NCBI GenBank assembly: GCA_035552195.1
Contig: DASZLU010000110.1
Coordinates: 1 to 64,000 of the forward strand
Reading direction: 5' to 3'
Length of the DNA: 64,000 bases
Source: CAIKMD01 sp035552195
GTDB taxonomy: Bacteria; Pseudomonadota; Alphaproteobacteria; ATCC43930; CGMCC-115725
Position 1 is the first letter of the stretch. Each line of letters begins with the position of its first letter. Below, in pieces: positions 51,895 through 60,320 of the stretch. A program made the position numbers and the translations under genes. Under the pieces are notes generated by a model. That model did no database searches and was not told the origin of the DNA. It saw only the letters and a program-made list of their open reading frames with translations.

Positions 51895-53645
51895 TGGCGT
51901 CGCACGCTGAAATCGCTGCTGTTGCGCCGCCCGCCCCGCCGCGTACGCGGATCGATATCTGGCCAGGCGCGTTCTTTGCCGCGGTGATCGCGGCGAGCAT
52001 CGTCATTCTGGCGCTGCTCGCGATCGTCATCGGACTTTCCTTTCGCACCGGCAGCCTCGGCGCATCCGACGCGGCATGGTCGCTCGCCAATTACCCGACG
52101 ATCTTCCTCGACAACTTCACCTATCGCGTGCTCGGCAACACGATCGGCTTCGCGCTGACGACTTTGCTCGTCGCGCTGGTCTTCGGTGTCCCGATTGCCT
52201 GGCTGGTCGAGCGCAGCGATCTGCCGGGAAAGCCGCTGCTCTTCACCTTGATGGCGATCGGCCTGCTCTTGCCGGGCTTCGGCTCGGCGATGGGCTGGCT
52301 CTTCCTGATGCATCCGCGTATCGGCCTCGTAAACGTATGGATCCAGCAGCATTTTCATGTTGGCCCGGTGTTCAACATCGCCAGCGTCGTCGGCATGGGC
52401 TGGGTGCAGGGGCTGAGCCTCGCGCCGCTCGCCTTCATCATGACGGCGGCAGTATTCCGCGCGAGCGATCCCGCGCTCGAGGAAGCGGCGCAGATGGCCG
52501 GCGCGCGATTTTTCACGCGCATGCGGCGCGTCACTCTGCCCCTGGCGTGGCCCGGCGTGCTCGCCGCCGGCATTTACATCTTCACCATCGGCTTCGCGGC
52601 TTTCGACGTGCCGGCGATCATCGGCTGGTCGAACCGCGTGTTCACTTTTTCGACCTATCTCGTGCTGCAGCTGTCGCCGACCGACGCGCTGCCGCGCTAC
52701 GGCAACGCCGCGACGCTGTCGGTCATGCTTCTCGGCTTCGCGGGCTTCTTCAGCTGGTGGTATGCGAAGATGCAGAAAGGCGCGCATCGCTATCAGGTGG
52801 TGCGCGGCAAGGCCTACCGGCCCCAGCTCCTCGCCCTCGGCTGGTTCACGGCGCCGGCCTGGTGCCTCATCAGCCTCTACCTCATTCTGGCGACGCTGCT
52901 GCCGCTGCTCGTCGTGATCTGGGCGTCGGTGCTGCCGTACTTCCAGCTCCCTTCGGCGACCGCTTTCGCCTCCGCGTCTTTCGCACGCTACGCGGGATTG
53001 CCCTGGGAGCTGATCACCGACGGGCTCACCAACACCCTGATCCTGATGGTACTGACGCCGACGGTGACCTTGGCGCTGGCAGTATGCTTCTCGTGGGTCG
53101 TGCTGCGCTCGCGCCTGCCCGGACGAGGCTGGTTCGATTTCGTCGCCTTCCTGCCGCACGCAATGCCGAACATCATCTTCGGTATCGGCGCGCTTCTTAT
53201 TGCCTTATTCGTCATCCAGCGTTTCGTGCCGGCGTTCGGCACGCTGTGGCTGCTGCTCATCGCCTTCATCGTCGGCCGCATTTCCTATGCGACGCGTATG
53301 ACCAACACCGGCCTCATCCAGATTCATAAGGAGCTGGAGGAATCCGGCGAGGTCGGCGGCGCGACGACCGGAGGCGTGATCATGAAAATCGTCGTGCCGC
53401 TGCTGGCGCCGACCTTGCTGAACGCCTGGCTCTGGATCGCGCTGCTGACTTTCCGCGAACTTACTCTGGCCGTGCTGCTGACAACGCGCGACAACATGAC
53501 CTTGCCTGTGGTGATCTGGTCGCTCTGGCTCGGCGGCGGGCTGGGCGATGCCGCCGCGGTCGCGCTGGTCATGCTCTGCGGCATGATCCCGATCATCGGC
53601 CTCTACTGGCTGGTCGCGCGCAAGACCGGGTTGCACGCCGGCTGA
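51894..53645 (+). CDS. Fused two-domain ABC permease (FbpB/ThiP-like)
   Basis: Inner-membrane protein of 583 residues with about twelve helices and two BPD_transp_1 units. Each has an EAA loop: DPALEEAAQMAGARFFTRM near 190 and KELEESGEVGGATTGGVIM near 485. This duplicated layout is that of ferric-iron, thiamine or 2-aminoethylphosphonate importers. ATG at 51894 overlaps the oxygenase stop. No ATPase or binding protein of this system is adjacent; the next gene is tmRNA. The longer open frame beginning in the oxygenase gene was rejected. Confidence 0.88.
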   Translation: MASHAEIAAVAPPAPPRTRIDIWPGAFFAAVIAASIVILALLAIVIGLSFRTGSLGASDAAWSLANYPTIFLDNFTYRVLGNTIGFALTTLLVALVFGVPIAWLVERSDLPGKPLLFTLMAIGLLLPGFGSAMGWLFLMHPRIGLVNVWIQQHFHVGPVFNIASVVGMGWVQGLSLAPLAFIMTAAVFRASDPALEEAAQMAGARFFTRMRRVTLPLAWPGVLAAGIYIFTIGFAAFDVPAIIGWSNRVFTFSTYLVLQLSPTDALPRYGNAATLSVMLLGFAGFFSWWYAKMQKGAHRYQVVRGKAYRPQLLALGWFTAPAWCLISLYLILATLLPLLVVIWASVLPYFQLPSATAFASASFARYAGLPWELITDGLTNTLILMVLTPTVTLALAVCFSWVVLRSRLPGRGWFDFVAFLPHAMPNIIFGIGALLIALFVIQRFVPAFGTLWLLLIAFIVGRISYATRMTNTGLIQIHKELEESGEVGGATTGGVIMKIVVPLLAPTLLNAWLWIALLTFRELTLAVLLTTRDNMTLPVVIWSLWLGGGLGDAAAVALVMLCGMIPIIGLYWLVARKTGLHAG

Positions 53646-53663
53646 GCGAATCCAAGCTCTAGG

Positions 53664-53691
53664 TTGTCTCTTAACGCAAAGCGCTTATATT
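53664..53691 (+). promoter_or_regulatory. Candidate ssrA promoter
   Basis: TTGTCT (53664-53669), 16 bp, TATATT (53686-53691) directly before the first bases of the tmRNA precursor. The -10 box is strong and the position suits a stable-RNA promoter. Confidence 0.55.
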
Positions 53692-53692
53692 T

Positions 53693-54018
53693 GGGGGGTC
53701 GGGAAACCGACTATGGCGATACACGGCGCATGGAATAAGCGCAGCGGACCCGGGGGCAGTACCCGGCGCCTCCACCAATTCGCCGGCCGCCCCCGATATT
53801 TCTTAAAGGGTCGGCTGGCATTACGGGGGCGAACTAGGATCGACGCGCGTAGTAAAGGTGTTAGCTGTCGCCCGGCATGATACCGCCGTTATCGGGTCAT
53901 TTTCTAAGTGCGAACGATAACATCGCACCTGAGGCACTCGCGGCCTAATTCCCGTAAGGGAATAAAAGCCTAAAGTTACTCGCGGCCCGGGGGGCGCCGG
54001 GCAACAGAAGCCCCCCAC
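53693..54018 (+). ncRNA. ssrA: tmRNA, circularly permuted two-piece alphaproteobacterial form
   Basis: The acceptor piece comes first (about 53693-53777) and ends GCGCCTCCACCA with an encoded CCA. An intervening spacer (about 53778-53824) is removed in maturation. The coding piece begins GGGGGCGAACTAGGATCGAC at 53825. The tag frame runs 53910-53948 and reads ANDNIAPEALAA followed by TAA. The 3' end AGCCCCCC near 54009-54016 pairs with GGGGGG at 53693-53698, joining the two pieces. The permuted order and the ANDN tag start are specific to alphaproteobacteria. Exact processed ends are estimated. Confidence 0.93.
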
Positions 54019-54059
54019 TTTATGGTTGCGGCGATACGCCATTAGGGGAGCGAACGCGC

Positions 54060-54554
54060 GTGAAAGACCTCTTCCGCTACGACAAGATGGTCGAGCGCGC
54101 CTTGCGCGGCGTTGTGCGCGAGGCGTTGGCGCGCACGGCGGCTAGCGGGCTTCCGGGCACGCATCATTTCTACATCACCTTCCAGACCAAACATCCGGGC
54201 ACCAAGATTCCCGACAGTCTCTCGAGCCAATATCCCGAGGACATGACGATCGTGCTCGAGCATCAATTCTGGGACCTCGAGATCGAGGAAGATCATTTCG
54301 CGGTGACGCTCTCCTTCCAGAGCCGGCCGGAGCGGCTGGTCGTTCCCTTCGAGGCGATCACCGCCTTCACCGATCCGTCGTGCAAATTCGGCCTGCAATT
54401 CCAGGCGAATGAAGGCGGTACCGCGGGCGCCGCCGCTGCCGAGACACAGGCCAAGCCAGCGAAAGCCGAAGGCAAGAAAGAGCCGGCCGCCGCCGATAAG
54501 GGGCAGCCGAAGACCGGCGAGGTTGTCGCGCTCGACGCGTTCCGCAAAAAATAG
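54060..54554 (+). CDS. sspB: SspB-type ClpXP adaptor (alpha class)
   Basis: Protein of 164 residues that delivers ssrA-tagged proteins to ClpXP. The folded part (about 1-120: YDKMVERALRGVVREAL, HHFYITFQTKHPG, MTIVLEHQFWDLEIEEDHF, ERLVVPFEAITAFTDPS) matches the alphaproteobacterial SspB group. It is followed by an Ala/Lys-rich flexible linker and a short tail (VVALDAFRKK) that would dock on ClpX. The GTG start at 54060 has AGGGGAG upstream. It follows the tmRNA gene by about 40 bp, so the tag and its adaptor are encoded side by side. Confidence 0.92.
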   Translation: MKDLFRYDKMVERALRGVVREALARTAASGLPGTHHFYITFQTKHPGTKIPDSLSSQYPEDMTIVLEHQFWDLEIEEDHFAVTLSFQSRPERLVVPFEAITAFTDPSCKFGLQFQANEGGTAGAAAAETQAKPAKAEGKKEPAAADKGQPKTGEVVALDAFRKK

Positions 54555-54670
54555 CCACTCGTTTAACGGCAAAATTAAAGCGCCGTAACGCGCCTGCGCC
54601 CACGCTTGCGCCAGCAAGGCGCGCGGAGTATCTCGGGCGCCACCATTTCCGACGACGGGCGCAGATACCC

Positions 54671-56281
54671 ATGAACGACTTCACGTTTCACGAGCTCTTT
54701 CCGCTCGGCGAGGATCAGACGCCCTATCGCAAGCTGAGTTCGGATCACGTCGGCACGGCGGCGTTCAACGGCACGACAGTGACAACGATCGCGCCGGAAG
54801 CATTGACCTTGCTGACGCGTGAGGCCTATGTCGACTGCCAGCATCTGCTGCGGCCGGGCCATCTGCAGCAGCTCCGCAACATCCTCGAAGACCCCGAAGC
54901 GTCGGACAACGATCGCTTCGTCGCGTTCGATCTGTTGAAAAACGCGAATATCGCCGCCGGCAAAGTGTTGCCGATGTGCCAGGACACCGGCACCGCGATC
55001 ATCATGGGCAAGAAAGGCCAGCGCGTCTGGACCGGCGGCGGCGACGAGGCCGCGCTGTCGCTCGGCGTGCGCCGCACCTACACCGAGACCAATCTGCGCT
55101 ATTCGCAGCAGGCGCCGCTCGGCATGTTCAAAGAGGTCAACACCGGCGACAATCTGCCGGCGCAGATCGATCTCTACGCCACCGAGGGCGATGAGTATAA
55201 GTTCCTCTTCGTGGCCAAAGGCGGCGGCTCGGCGAATAAGAGCTTCCTCTTCCAGCAGACGCCCGCGGTGCTGAACCACGATTCGCTGCTCAAATTCCTC
55301 GACGAGAAAATTCGCACCCTCGGCACCGCGGCTTGTCCGCCCTATCACCTCGCCATCGTTGTCGGCGGCACGTCCGCCGAGATGAATCTGAAGACCGTGA
55401 AGCTCGCGAGCTGCCGTTATCTCGACACGCTGCCGAGCGAAGGCAACGCGTCAGGCCGGGCGTTCCGTGATCGCGACTTCGAGCAGGAAGTGCTGGCCCT
55501 GACGCGCCAGATGGGCATCGGTGCGCAATTCGGCGGCAAATATTTCTGCCACGATGTGCGCGTCATCCGCCTGCCGCGGCATGGCGCCAGCGTGCCGATC
55601 GGGCTGGGCGTGTCTTGTTCGGCCGATCGTCAGATTCTCGGCAAGATCAACGCCAAGGGCATCTTCCTCGAGCAGCTCGAGAGCAATCCCGCGCATTTCC
55701 TGCCCGAGATCGATGAATCGAAGCTCGCCGGCGAGGTCGTGCAGATCGATCTGACCAAGCCGATGAGAGAGATTCGGGCAACACTGTCGCGCTATCCGAT
55801 CAAGACGCGGTTGTCGCTCACCGGTCCGCTGATCGTCGCGCGCGACATCGCGCATGCGAAGCTGAAAGAGCGCCTCGACCGCGGCGAAAGCCTGCCGCAG
55901 CATATGAAGGATCATCCGGTCTATTACGCGGGTCCCGCCAAAACGCCGGAAGGTTTCGCTTCCGGCTCGTTCGGGCCGACGACGGCGGGGCGCATGGACT
56001 CCTATGTCGATCAATTCATGGCCGCCGGCGGCAGCTTCGTGATGCTGGCAAAAGGCAATCGAGGCGCCGAGGTGCGCGAAGCGTGCAAGAAGCATAAGGG
56101 CTTCTATCTCGGCTCGATCGGCGGACCGGCGGCGCGGCTGGCGCAGGATTGCATCAAAAAGGTCGAGGTCGTCGAATATCCCGAGCTTGGCATGGAAGCG
56201 ATCTGGCGAATCGAGGTCGTCGATTTCCCGGCCTTCGTCGTCATCGACGACAAAGGCAACGACTTCTTCGCGAAGCTCTAG
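54671..56281 (+). CDS. fumA: Fumarate hydratase class I (4Fe-4S)
   Basis: Iron-sulfur fumarase of 536 residues, interconverting fumarate and malate. The N-terminal alpha domain has LPMCQDTGTAIIMGKKGQ with a cluster Cys, and GGGSANKSFLFQQTP. Then comes CPPYHLAIVVGGTSAEMNLK. The C-terminal beta domain has PVYYAGPAKTPEGFASGSFG and GSFVMLAKGNRG. Length and fused alpha/beta organisation match FumA/FumB. A class II enzyme is also encoded 4.2 kb downstream, so the host can make malate with or without an oxygen-sensitive cluster. Confidence 0.95.
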   Translation: MNDFTFHELFPLGEDQTPYRKLSSDHVGTAAFNGTTVTTIAPEALTLLTREAYVDCQHLLRPGHLQQLRNILEDPEASDNDRFVAFDLLKNANIAAGKVLPMCQDTGTAIIMGKKGQRVWTGGGDEAALSLGVRRTYTETNLRYSQQAPLGMFKEVNTGDNLPAQIDLYATEGDEYKFLFVAKGGGSANKSFLFQQTPAVLNHDSLLKFLDEKIRTLGTAACPPYHLAIVVGGTSAEMNLKTVKLASCRYLDTLPSEGNASGRAFRDRDFEQEVLALTRQMGIGAQFGGKYFCHDVRVIRLPRHGASVPIGLGVSCSADRQILGKINAKGIFLEQLESNPAHFLPEIDESKLAGEVVQIDLTKPMREIRATLSRYPIKTRLSLTGPLIVARDIAHAKLKERLDRGESLPQHMKDHPVYYAGPAKTPEGFASGSFGPTTAGRMDSYVDQFMAAGGSFVMLAKGNRGAEVREACKKHKGFYLGSIGGPAARLAQDCIKKVEVVEYPELGMEAIWRIEVVDFPAFVVIDDKGNDFFAKL

Positions 56282-56334
56282 TTTTTTTCTGCTCGCGCGA
56301 CCACCGCCTTAGCCAACCTAGGTCGCGCGAGCAG
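56282..56334. terminator. 14-bp perfect hairpin after fumA, preceded by a T-run
   Basis: CTGCTCGCGCGACC/GGTCGCGCGAGCAG (56289-56302 and 56321-56334) is a perfect 14-bp stem with an 18-base loop. It immediately follows the fumA stop and TTTTTTT. The T-run is on the wrong side for a plus-strand intrinsic terminator, so it may stop transcription by another route or protect the mRNA 3' end. Confidence 0.5.
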
Positions 56335-56364
56335 GATTGGTAATGGCGGCTGCGAGCGCGACCT

Positions 56365-56769
56365 TTGGATAACGAACCAGAGTTCATCCGTTATCTGCGC
56401 GACCAGTTCCGGCGCTGGGGACCGGTCGATATTCGGCGCATGTTCGGCGGCCATGGCATATTTCGCGGCGGGGTGATGTTCGCGCTGATCCATGAAGAGA
56501 CCCTCTTCCTGCGCAGCGACGACGCCAACCGCGCCGCCTTCGCCGCCGCCGGCATGGGCCCGTTCCGCTATCGCCGCCGCGGCAAGCTCGTCGCCCTCGC
56601 CTATCACCAGGCCCCGCCCGAGGCGGTCGAGGACAGCGACGTGCTCGGGCAATGGGCCGACCTCGGCTTTGCGGCCGCGCAGCGGCGGGCAGCCGGCCGG
56701 GTGAAGCAGAAACCGGGCGCCCGGAAACGGCCTGCGACAGTCTCGGCGGCAAAGCGCAGGACGCGGTGA
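56365..56769 (+). CDS. TfoX N-terminal domain protein
   Basis: Protein of 134 residues with the TfoX/Sxy N-terminal fold: FIRYLRDQFRRWGPVDIRRM then FGGHGIFRGGVMFALI and PFRYRRRGKLVALAYHQAPP. The family is named for a competence regulator, but stand-alone N-terminal-domain proteins have no settled function. The C-terminal 30 residues are basic (RVKQKPGARKRPATVSAAKR). A TTG start at 56365 gives the best fit. Its stop overlaps the GTG of the ECF sigma factor gene, so the two are translationally coupled. Confidence 0.82.
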   Translation: MDNEPEFIRYLRDQFRRWGPVDIRRMFGGHGIFRGGVMFALIHEETLFLRSDDANRAAFAAAGMGPFRYRRRGKLVALAYHQAPPEAVEDSDVLGQWADLGFAAAQRRAAGRVKQKPGARKRPATVSAAKRRTR

Positions 56770-57308
56770 CGGACACGACCGATCTGCAGGCCCTGACACG
56801 CGGCGAGAAGGCCGCCTGGGACGGGTTCGTCCGGCGCTATGCCGGCTTGATCCTTTCGGCCGTGCGCTCGACGGCTCGCCCCGGTATCGAGCTCGAGGAC
56901 ATCGTCCAGGAGGTCTTCACCCGCCTCTGCAAGGACAATTTCCGTCTCCTGAGGACCTACGACGCGACCCGCGCCGGCCTCTCGACCTGGCTTACCATCG
57001 TGGCCCGCAGCACCGCTCGCGACATGCAGCGCCGGCGGCAGCCGCAGATCACGCCGATCGATTTGGTGCCGGAAGTGTTGCTCTCGGTCACCGCCGAACC
57101 GCAAGAGAAGCTCCGGCTGCCCGATGGGCTGCTGTCGCCGCGGCAAAAGCTGGTCTTGACGCTGCTTTACGAGCGCGAAATGGACGTGGCCGAGATCGCT
57201 ACATCGCTCGGAATCGACCCGCAAACCGTTCGCAGTACCCACCATAAGGCGATGCTGAAATTGCGGGAGCATTTCGCCGATGGCGAAACCGCAAGAGAAA
57301 TCAAGTGA
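56766..57308 (+). CDS. ECF-type RNA polymerase sigma factor
   Basis: Extracytoplasmic-function sigma factor of 180 residues. Region 2 is visible as WDGFVRRYAGLILSAVRSTA and ELEDIVQEVFTRLCKDNF, with the -10-binding stretch STWLTIVARSTARDMQRRR. Region 4 is LSPRQKLVLTLLYEREMDVAEIATSLG and DPQTVRSTHHKAMLKLREHF. GTG at 56766 overlaps the TfoX stop (GTGA). The next two genes encode a membrane protein with an anti-sigma layout and a metal-sensor-like protein, so this is a signal-responsive sigma cassette. Confidence 0.9.
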   Translation: MTDTTDLQALTRGEKAAWDGFVRRYAGLILSAVRSTARPGIELEDIVQEVFTRLCKDNFRLLRTYDATRAGLSTWLTIVARSTARDMQRRRQPQITPIDLVPEVLLSVTAEPQEKLRLPDGLLSPRQKLVLTLLYEREMDVAEIATSLGIDPQTVRSTHHKAMLKLREHFADGETAREIK

Positions 57309-57374
57309 TTCCAATGTGTTATCGATGGGGATGGGACGCGGTGGAATCGCCTAAAAACACTCAGGAGATGTGGC

Positions 57375-57905
57375 ATGACCGATAAGGGGGCTGAAGCGAG
57401 GGATCGGCGGCTATGGCGGCGCTGGCGGGCGCTCGGTGCGGATTCCCGAGTGGCCGAACCGGATGCGCTGCTATTGGCCGCCTACGCGGAAGGCCGGCTG
57501 AGCGAGGCCGAGGCCGAGCCGGTCGAGGCTTGGCTGGCGGCAACGCCGGAGGCGCTGGACGATGTCGTTGCGGCACGGGCGACCTATCAGCATCCACCGC
57601 GGGTGGTATTCGAACATGTCCTCACCAAAGCCACCGCCTTGGTACCCGGCGAGGGTGCTACGGCCGACGCCGAGATCCTGCCCTTCGAGCCGCGGCGGCC
57701 GCCTCATCTTCGCAGGCAATGGCGTACCGCCATTGCCTGGAGCAGTATCGCTGCGAGCATCCTGTGCGCCAGCCTCGTCGGCTTTTCGATGGGCAGCGAC
57801 GCTTATAGCAATCTGTCCGGCACCCAGGCGGTCGACAGTTCGACCGCTGACGGTCTTGGCACCTCCAGCCTCGATAATTACTTCAGCGACGATTCCGGCA
57901 CATGA
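57375..57905 (+). CDS. Predicted anti-sigma factor, single-pass membrane protein
   Basis: Protein of 176 residues. A charged cytoplasmic N-terminal part (about 1-115) contains LLLAAYAEGRLSEAEAEPVE, the helix that resembles the DUF-type zinc-less anti-sigma fold. One membrane helix follows (AWSSIAASILCASLVGFSMG, about 121-140) and then a short periplasmic Ser/Asp-rich tail. No HxxxCxxC zinc motif is present. Position 66 bp after the ECF sigma gene supports the role. The stop overlaps the next gene's ATG (ATGA). Confidence 0.75.
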   Translation: MTDKGAEARDRRLWRRWRALGADSRVAEPDALLLAAYAEGRLSEAEAEPVEAWLAATPEALDDVVAARATYQHPPRVVFEHVLTKATALVPGEGATADAEILPFEPRRPPHLRRQWRTAIAWSSIAASILCASLVGFSMGSDAYSNLSGTQAVDSSTADGLGTSSLDNYFSDDSGT

Positions 57906-58399
57906 CCACCCTCGCCGATTCCGGCCAGAAGGCCGGGCGAGGCAGTCGCCTCTTGTGGATCGCACTCGCCCTTTCGCTGACGCTCAACATCTGCTTCCTC
58001 GCCGGGCTTGCCTGGATGCATGCGCATGCGCCGCCGCCGCCGATCGTGCGCATGCAGCATTTCGGCGACTCGCTGAACCTCAACGGCGATCAGCGCCAGG
58101 CCTATGAGCAGTTCCTGCGCACACTCCGCCTGCGCGGACGCTTCGTGCGCGAGAGCAATCAACCGCTGATCGAGAATCTGTGGAGCGAGATCGCCAAGCC
58201 GACACCCGATACGTCGGCGATCGCGAAGCTCGCCGATCAGATCAACAGCAACCGCGAGGGCTTGCAGCGCGAGGTATCGACGGCGCTCGATGCGTTCATC
58301 AAGACACTGACACCGGAGCAACGCGCCCAGCTTGCCGCCAAGGCGAAATCGCCGCCCAATGAGCCCGCGCGCCACCTGTTCCAGATGGTGACGCCCTAA
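57902..58399 (+). CDS. Periplasmic heavy-metal sensor-like protein (Metal_resist/CnrX type)
   Basis: Protein of 165 residues anchored by one N-terminal helix (LLWIALALSLTLNICFLAGLAWM). The periplasmic domain is helical: LNLNGDQRQAYEQFLRTLRL, ESNQPLIENLWSEIAKPTPD, INSNREGLQREVSTALDAF and FIKTLTPEQRAQLAAK. This is the pattern of the Metal_resist/Spy-like family, including CnrX. With the ECF sigma and anti-sigma genes just upstream it forms a sensor-anti-sigma-sigma set. Metal specificity is not evident, and few His or Cys residues are seen. Confidence 0.75.
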   Translation: MTTLADSGQKAGRGSRLLWIALALSLTLNICFLAGLAWMHAHAPPPPIVRMQHFGDSLNLNGDQRQAYEQFLRTLRLRGRFVRESNQPLIENLWSEIAKPTPDTSAIAKLADQINSNREGLQREVSTALDAFIKTLTPEQRAQLAAKAKSPPNEPARHLFQMVTP

Positions 58400-58477
58400 G
58401 CGTTTCCGGCAACGCGCCTCTTGGCAGCGGCGCGCGACTTTCGATAGCATTTGACCGGACTGTTCCTGGGGGGATGC

Positions 58478-59962
58478 ATGTCGGGGAAATGGCTTTGCGC
58501 CTTGATCGCGCTCGCGACGATTTTCGGGATCACGGCTGCCGAAGCGGTGCCTGAAGCCGTCTTCGAGGCGGCTGGCCGTGGCGATTGGGCGAACGTTCGA
58601 AATCTCTGCGAAGAGCCGGCAAAGGCCGGCGATAGCGTCTGTCAGGACATGCTCGGCACGATCTATGCCGATGGCCGCGGCGTGCCCGTCGATTTTGCAG
58701 CCGCGCTGCACTGGTTCCAGCTCGCGGCGGCGCAAGGCAACCATACCGCCGAATACAATCTCGGCCGCGTCTACGAGGTCGGCGAAGGCGTGCCGAAGAA
58801 CATCGCCGAAGCCGAGAACTGGTACGCCAAAGCCGCCGAAGCCGGCGTGCCCTATGCTCAGTGGCGCCTCGGCGTCATTGCCGTCGAGGTCCATCACGAT
58901 TGGAAGACCGGACTCAAATGGCTGCGGCCAGCGGCGGCGCAAGGGATAAGCGAAGCGCAAGGCGCGCTGGGTTTTGCCTATGAGGATGGCCAGGGCGTGA
59001 AGAAGAACACGAAACTAGCGGCAAAATGGTACCTCGCCGCCGCCGATCATGGCGACGGCTTCGCACAATCCCGTCTCGCCAGTCTTTACGAGCGCGGCGA
59101 TGGCGTCGACCAGGATTACAAGGAATCCTATTTCTGGTATGCGGTCGCGCAGCGCGATCCGCGTAACCCTCTAGCGAAACTGGCCGCGGAGAGCCTGAAG
59201 CGCGTCGCCGCCAAGCTCAGCGCCGCCGATGCCGCCGACGCGGCGCAAATCGCGAAGGATTGGAAACCGGAAGAAGAAACCGTCGGATCGAAGAAATCGG
59301 CGCGCCGTTCCGCGTCATCGCGCTCGCGCGGGCCGAAGCTTGTCGCCACCGGAACCGGCTTTTACGTCGCGCGCGACGGCTCGCTCATCACCAACGATCA
59401 TGTCGTTGCCGAATGCAGCACGATGCGGATCAGCGATGGCCGTGACGGCATTCCCATCAAGCTGATCGCTGTCGATCCGCAACGCGATCTCGCGCTGTTG
59501 CAAGCGCCCGCCCCGGTCGATGTCGTCGCGGTCTTCCGTTCGGATAAAGGCAAGCTCGGCGAGAATATCGTGGTCGTCGGCTTCCCGTTGAGCGGCCTGC
59601 TCAGTTCGCAGCCGATCGTCACCAGCGGCATCATCAGCGCCCTCGCCGGTATGCGCGACAATCAGCGCGAGATGCAGATCTCCGCGCCGATCCAACCTGG
59701 TAATAGCGGCGGACCGCTATTCGACAGCAGCGGCCGCATCGCCGGCGTGGTCGTCGCAACGCTCGACACCGTGCAGTTGGCGCGGGCTATCGGCGTCGTC
59801 CCGGAGAACGTCAATTTCGCGATCAAGAGCGACGAGGCGCGGCAATTCCTCACCACGCATGGCGTGACGGTCGCAACCGCCGATGGCGGCAAGGAACTCT
59901 CGACCGCGGCAATTGCGGAGCAGGCGGTGAAGATGACCGTGCGGCTCGAATGCTGGAAGTGA
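58478..59962 (+). CDS. Sel1-repeat and trypsin-like serine protease fusion protein
   Basis: Exported protein of 494 residues. The signal peptide ends ATIFGITAAEA. At least five Sel1-like repeats follow (about 40-250: LGTIYADGRGVPVDFAAALH, LGRVYEVGEGVPKNIAEAEN, LGFAYEDGQGVKKNTKLAAK, LASLYERGDGVDQDYKESYF). A basic Ser/Arg linker (KKSARRSASSRSRG) leads to an HtrA-like protease domain (about 285-494) with triad His308 (NDHVVAEC), Asp337 (QRDLALLQ) and Ser410 (QPGNSGGP). There is no PDZ domain. The repeats probably recruit protein partners. ATG at 58478 gives the signal peptide directly. Confidence 0.9.
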   Translation: MSGKWLCALIALATIFGITAAEAVPEAVFEAAGRGDWANVRNLCEEPAKAGDSVCQDMLGTIYADGRGVPVDFAAALHWFQLAAAQGNHTAEYNLGRVYEVGEGVPKNIAEAENWYAKAAEAGVPYAQWRLGVIAVEVHHDWKTGLKWLRPAAAQGISEAQGALGFAYEDGQGVKKNTKLAAKWYLAAADHGDGFAQSRLASLYERGDGVDQDYKESYFWYAVAQRDPRNPLAKLAAESLKRVAAKLSAADAADAAQIAKDWKPEEETVGSKKSARRSASSRSRGPKLVATGTGFYVARDGSLITNDHVVAECSTMRISDGRDGIPIKLIAVDPQRDLALLQAPAPVDVVAVFRSDKGKLGENIVVVGFPLSGLLSSQPIVTSGIISALAGMRDNQREMQISAPIQPGNSGGPLFDSSGRIAGVVVATLDTVQLARAIGVVPENVNFAIKSDEARQFLTTHGVTVATADGGKELSTAAIAEQAVKMTVRLECWK

Positions 59963-59975
59963 GCGGGCTTAGCTG

Positions 59976-60320
59976 CTAGGCGGGACGCTTCAGGTGGTTG
60001 AAGGTGCGGAGCTTCGCGCCCTGACCACAGATGACGTAATCGAAGCTCGATTCCAGCTTGGCGACCGGATAATGGCCCGACTGCCAGGGCTCGTCGCTGA
60101 GCGCCGCCCAGTCGATATGATCGATGAAAAAGCAGCGCCAGGCGCCGCCGGCCGCGAGGCCTGAGTTGCTATCGCCTTTGAACTGAAAGGTCAGGACCTT
60201 TTTCTGCGCGCCTTTGACGCCGATCGCGAGGGGCGCCACGTCGCGCCGCTTGCCGTCGGCCATCATGGTCACGCAGCGGTGTTTTTCGATGGCTTCCCGG
60301 AGGATCTCGAAGACATCCAT
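59976..60320 (-). CDS. Small WYL-like protein
   Basis: Protein of 114 residues with no HTH. It begins MDVFEILREAIEKHRCVTMM, then RRDVAPLAIGVKGAQKKVLTF with QFKGDSNSGLAAGGAWRCFF. This resembles the SH3-like core of WYL ligand-sensing domains (a Gly-x-R-x-V-x-P pattern followed by an R-C-F-x-x-D turn). Proteins of this length occur alone in alphaproteobacteria with unknown function. It converges with the Sel1-protease gene. Confidence 0.6.
   Translation of the reverse strand: MDVFEILREAIEKHRCVTMMADGKRRDVAPLAIGVKGAQKKVLTFQFKGDSNSGLAAGGAWRCFFIDHIDWAALSDEPWQSGHYPVAKLESSFDYVICGQGAKLRTFNHLKRPA

Noticed and set aside
51627..53159. Minus-strand frame of 510 codons opposite the Rieske and permease genes
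   Set aside because: Antisense shadow; composition is almost all Arg, Glu, Gln and Asp.
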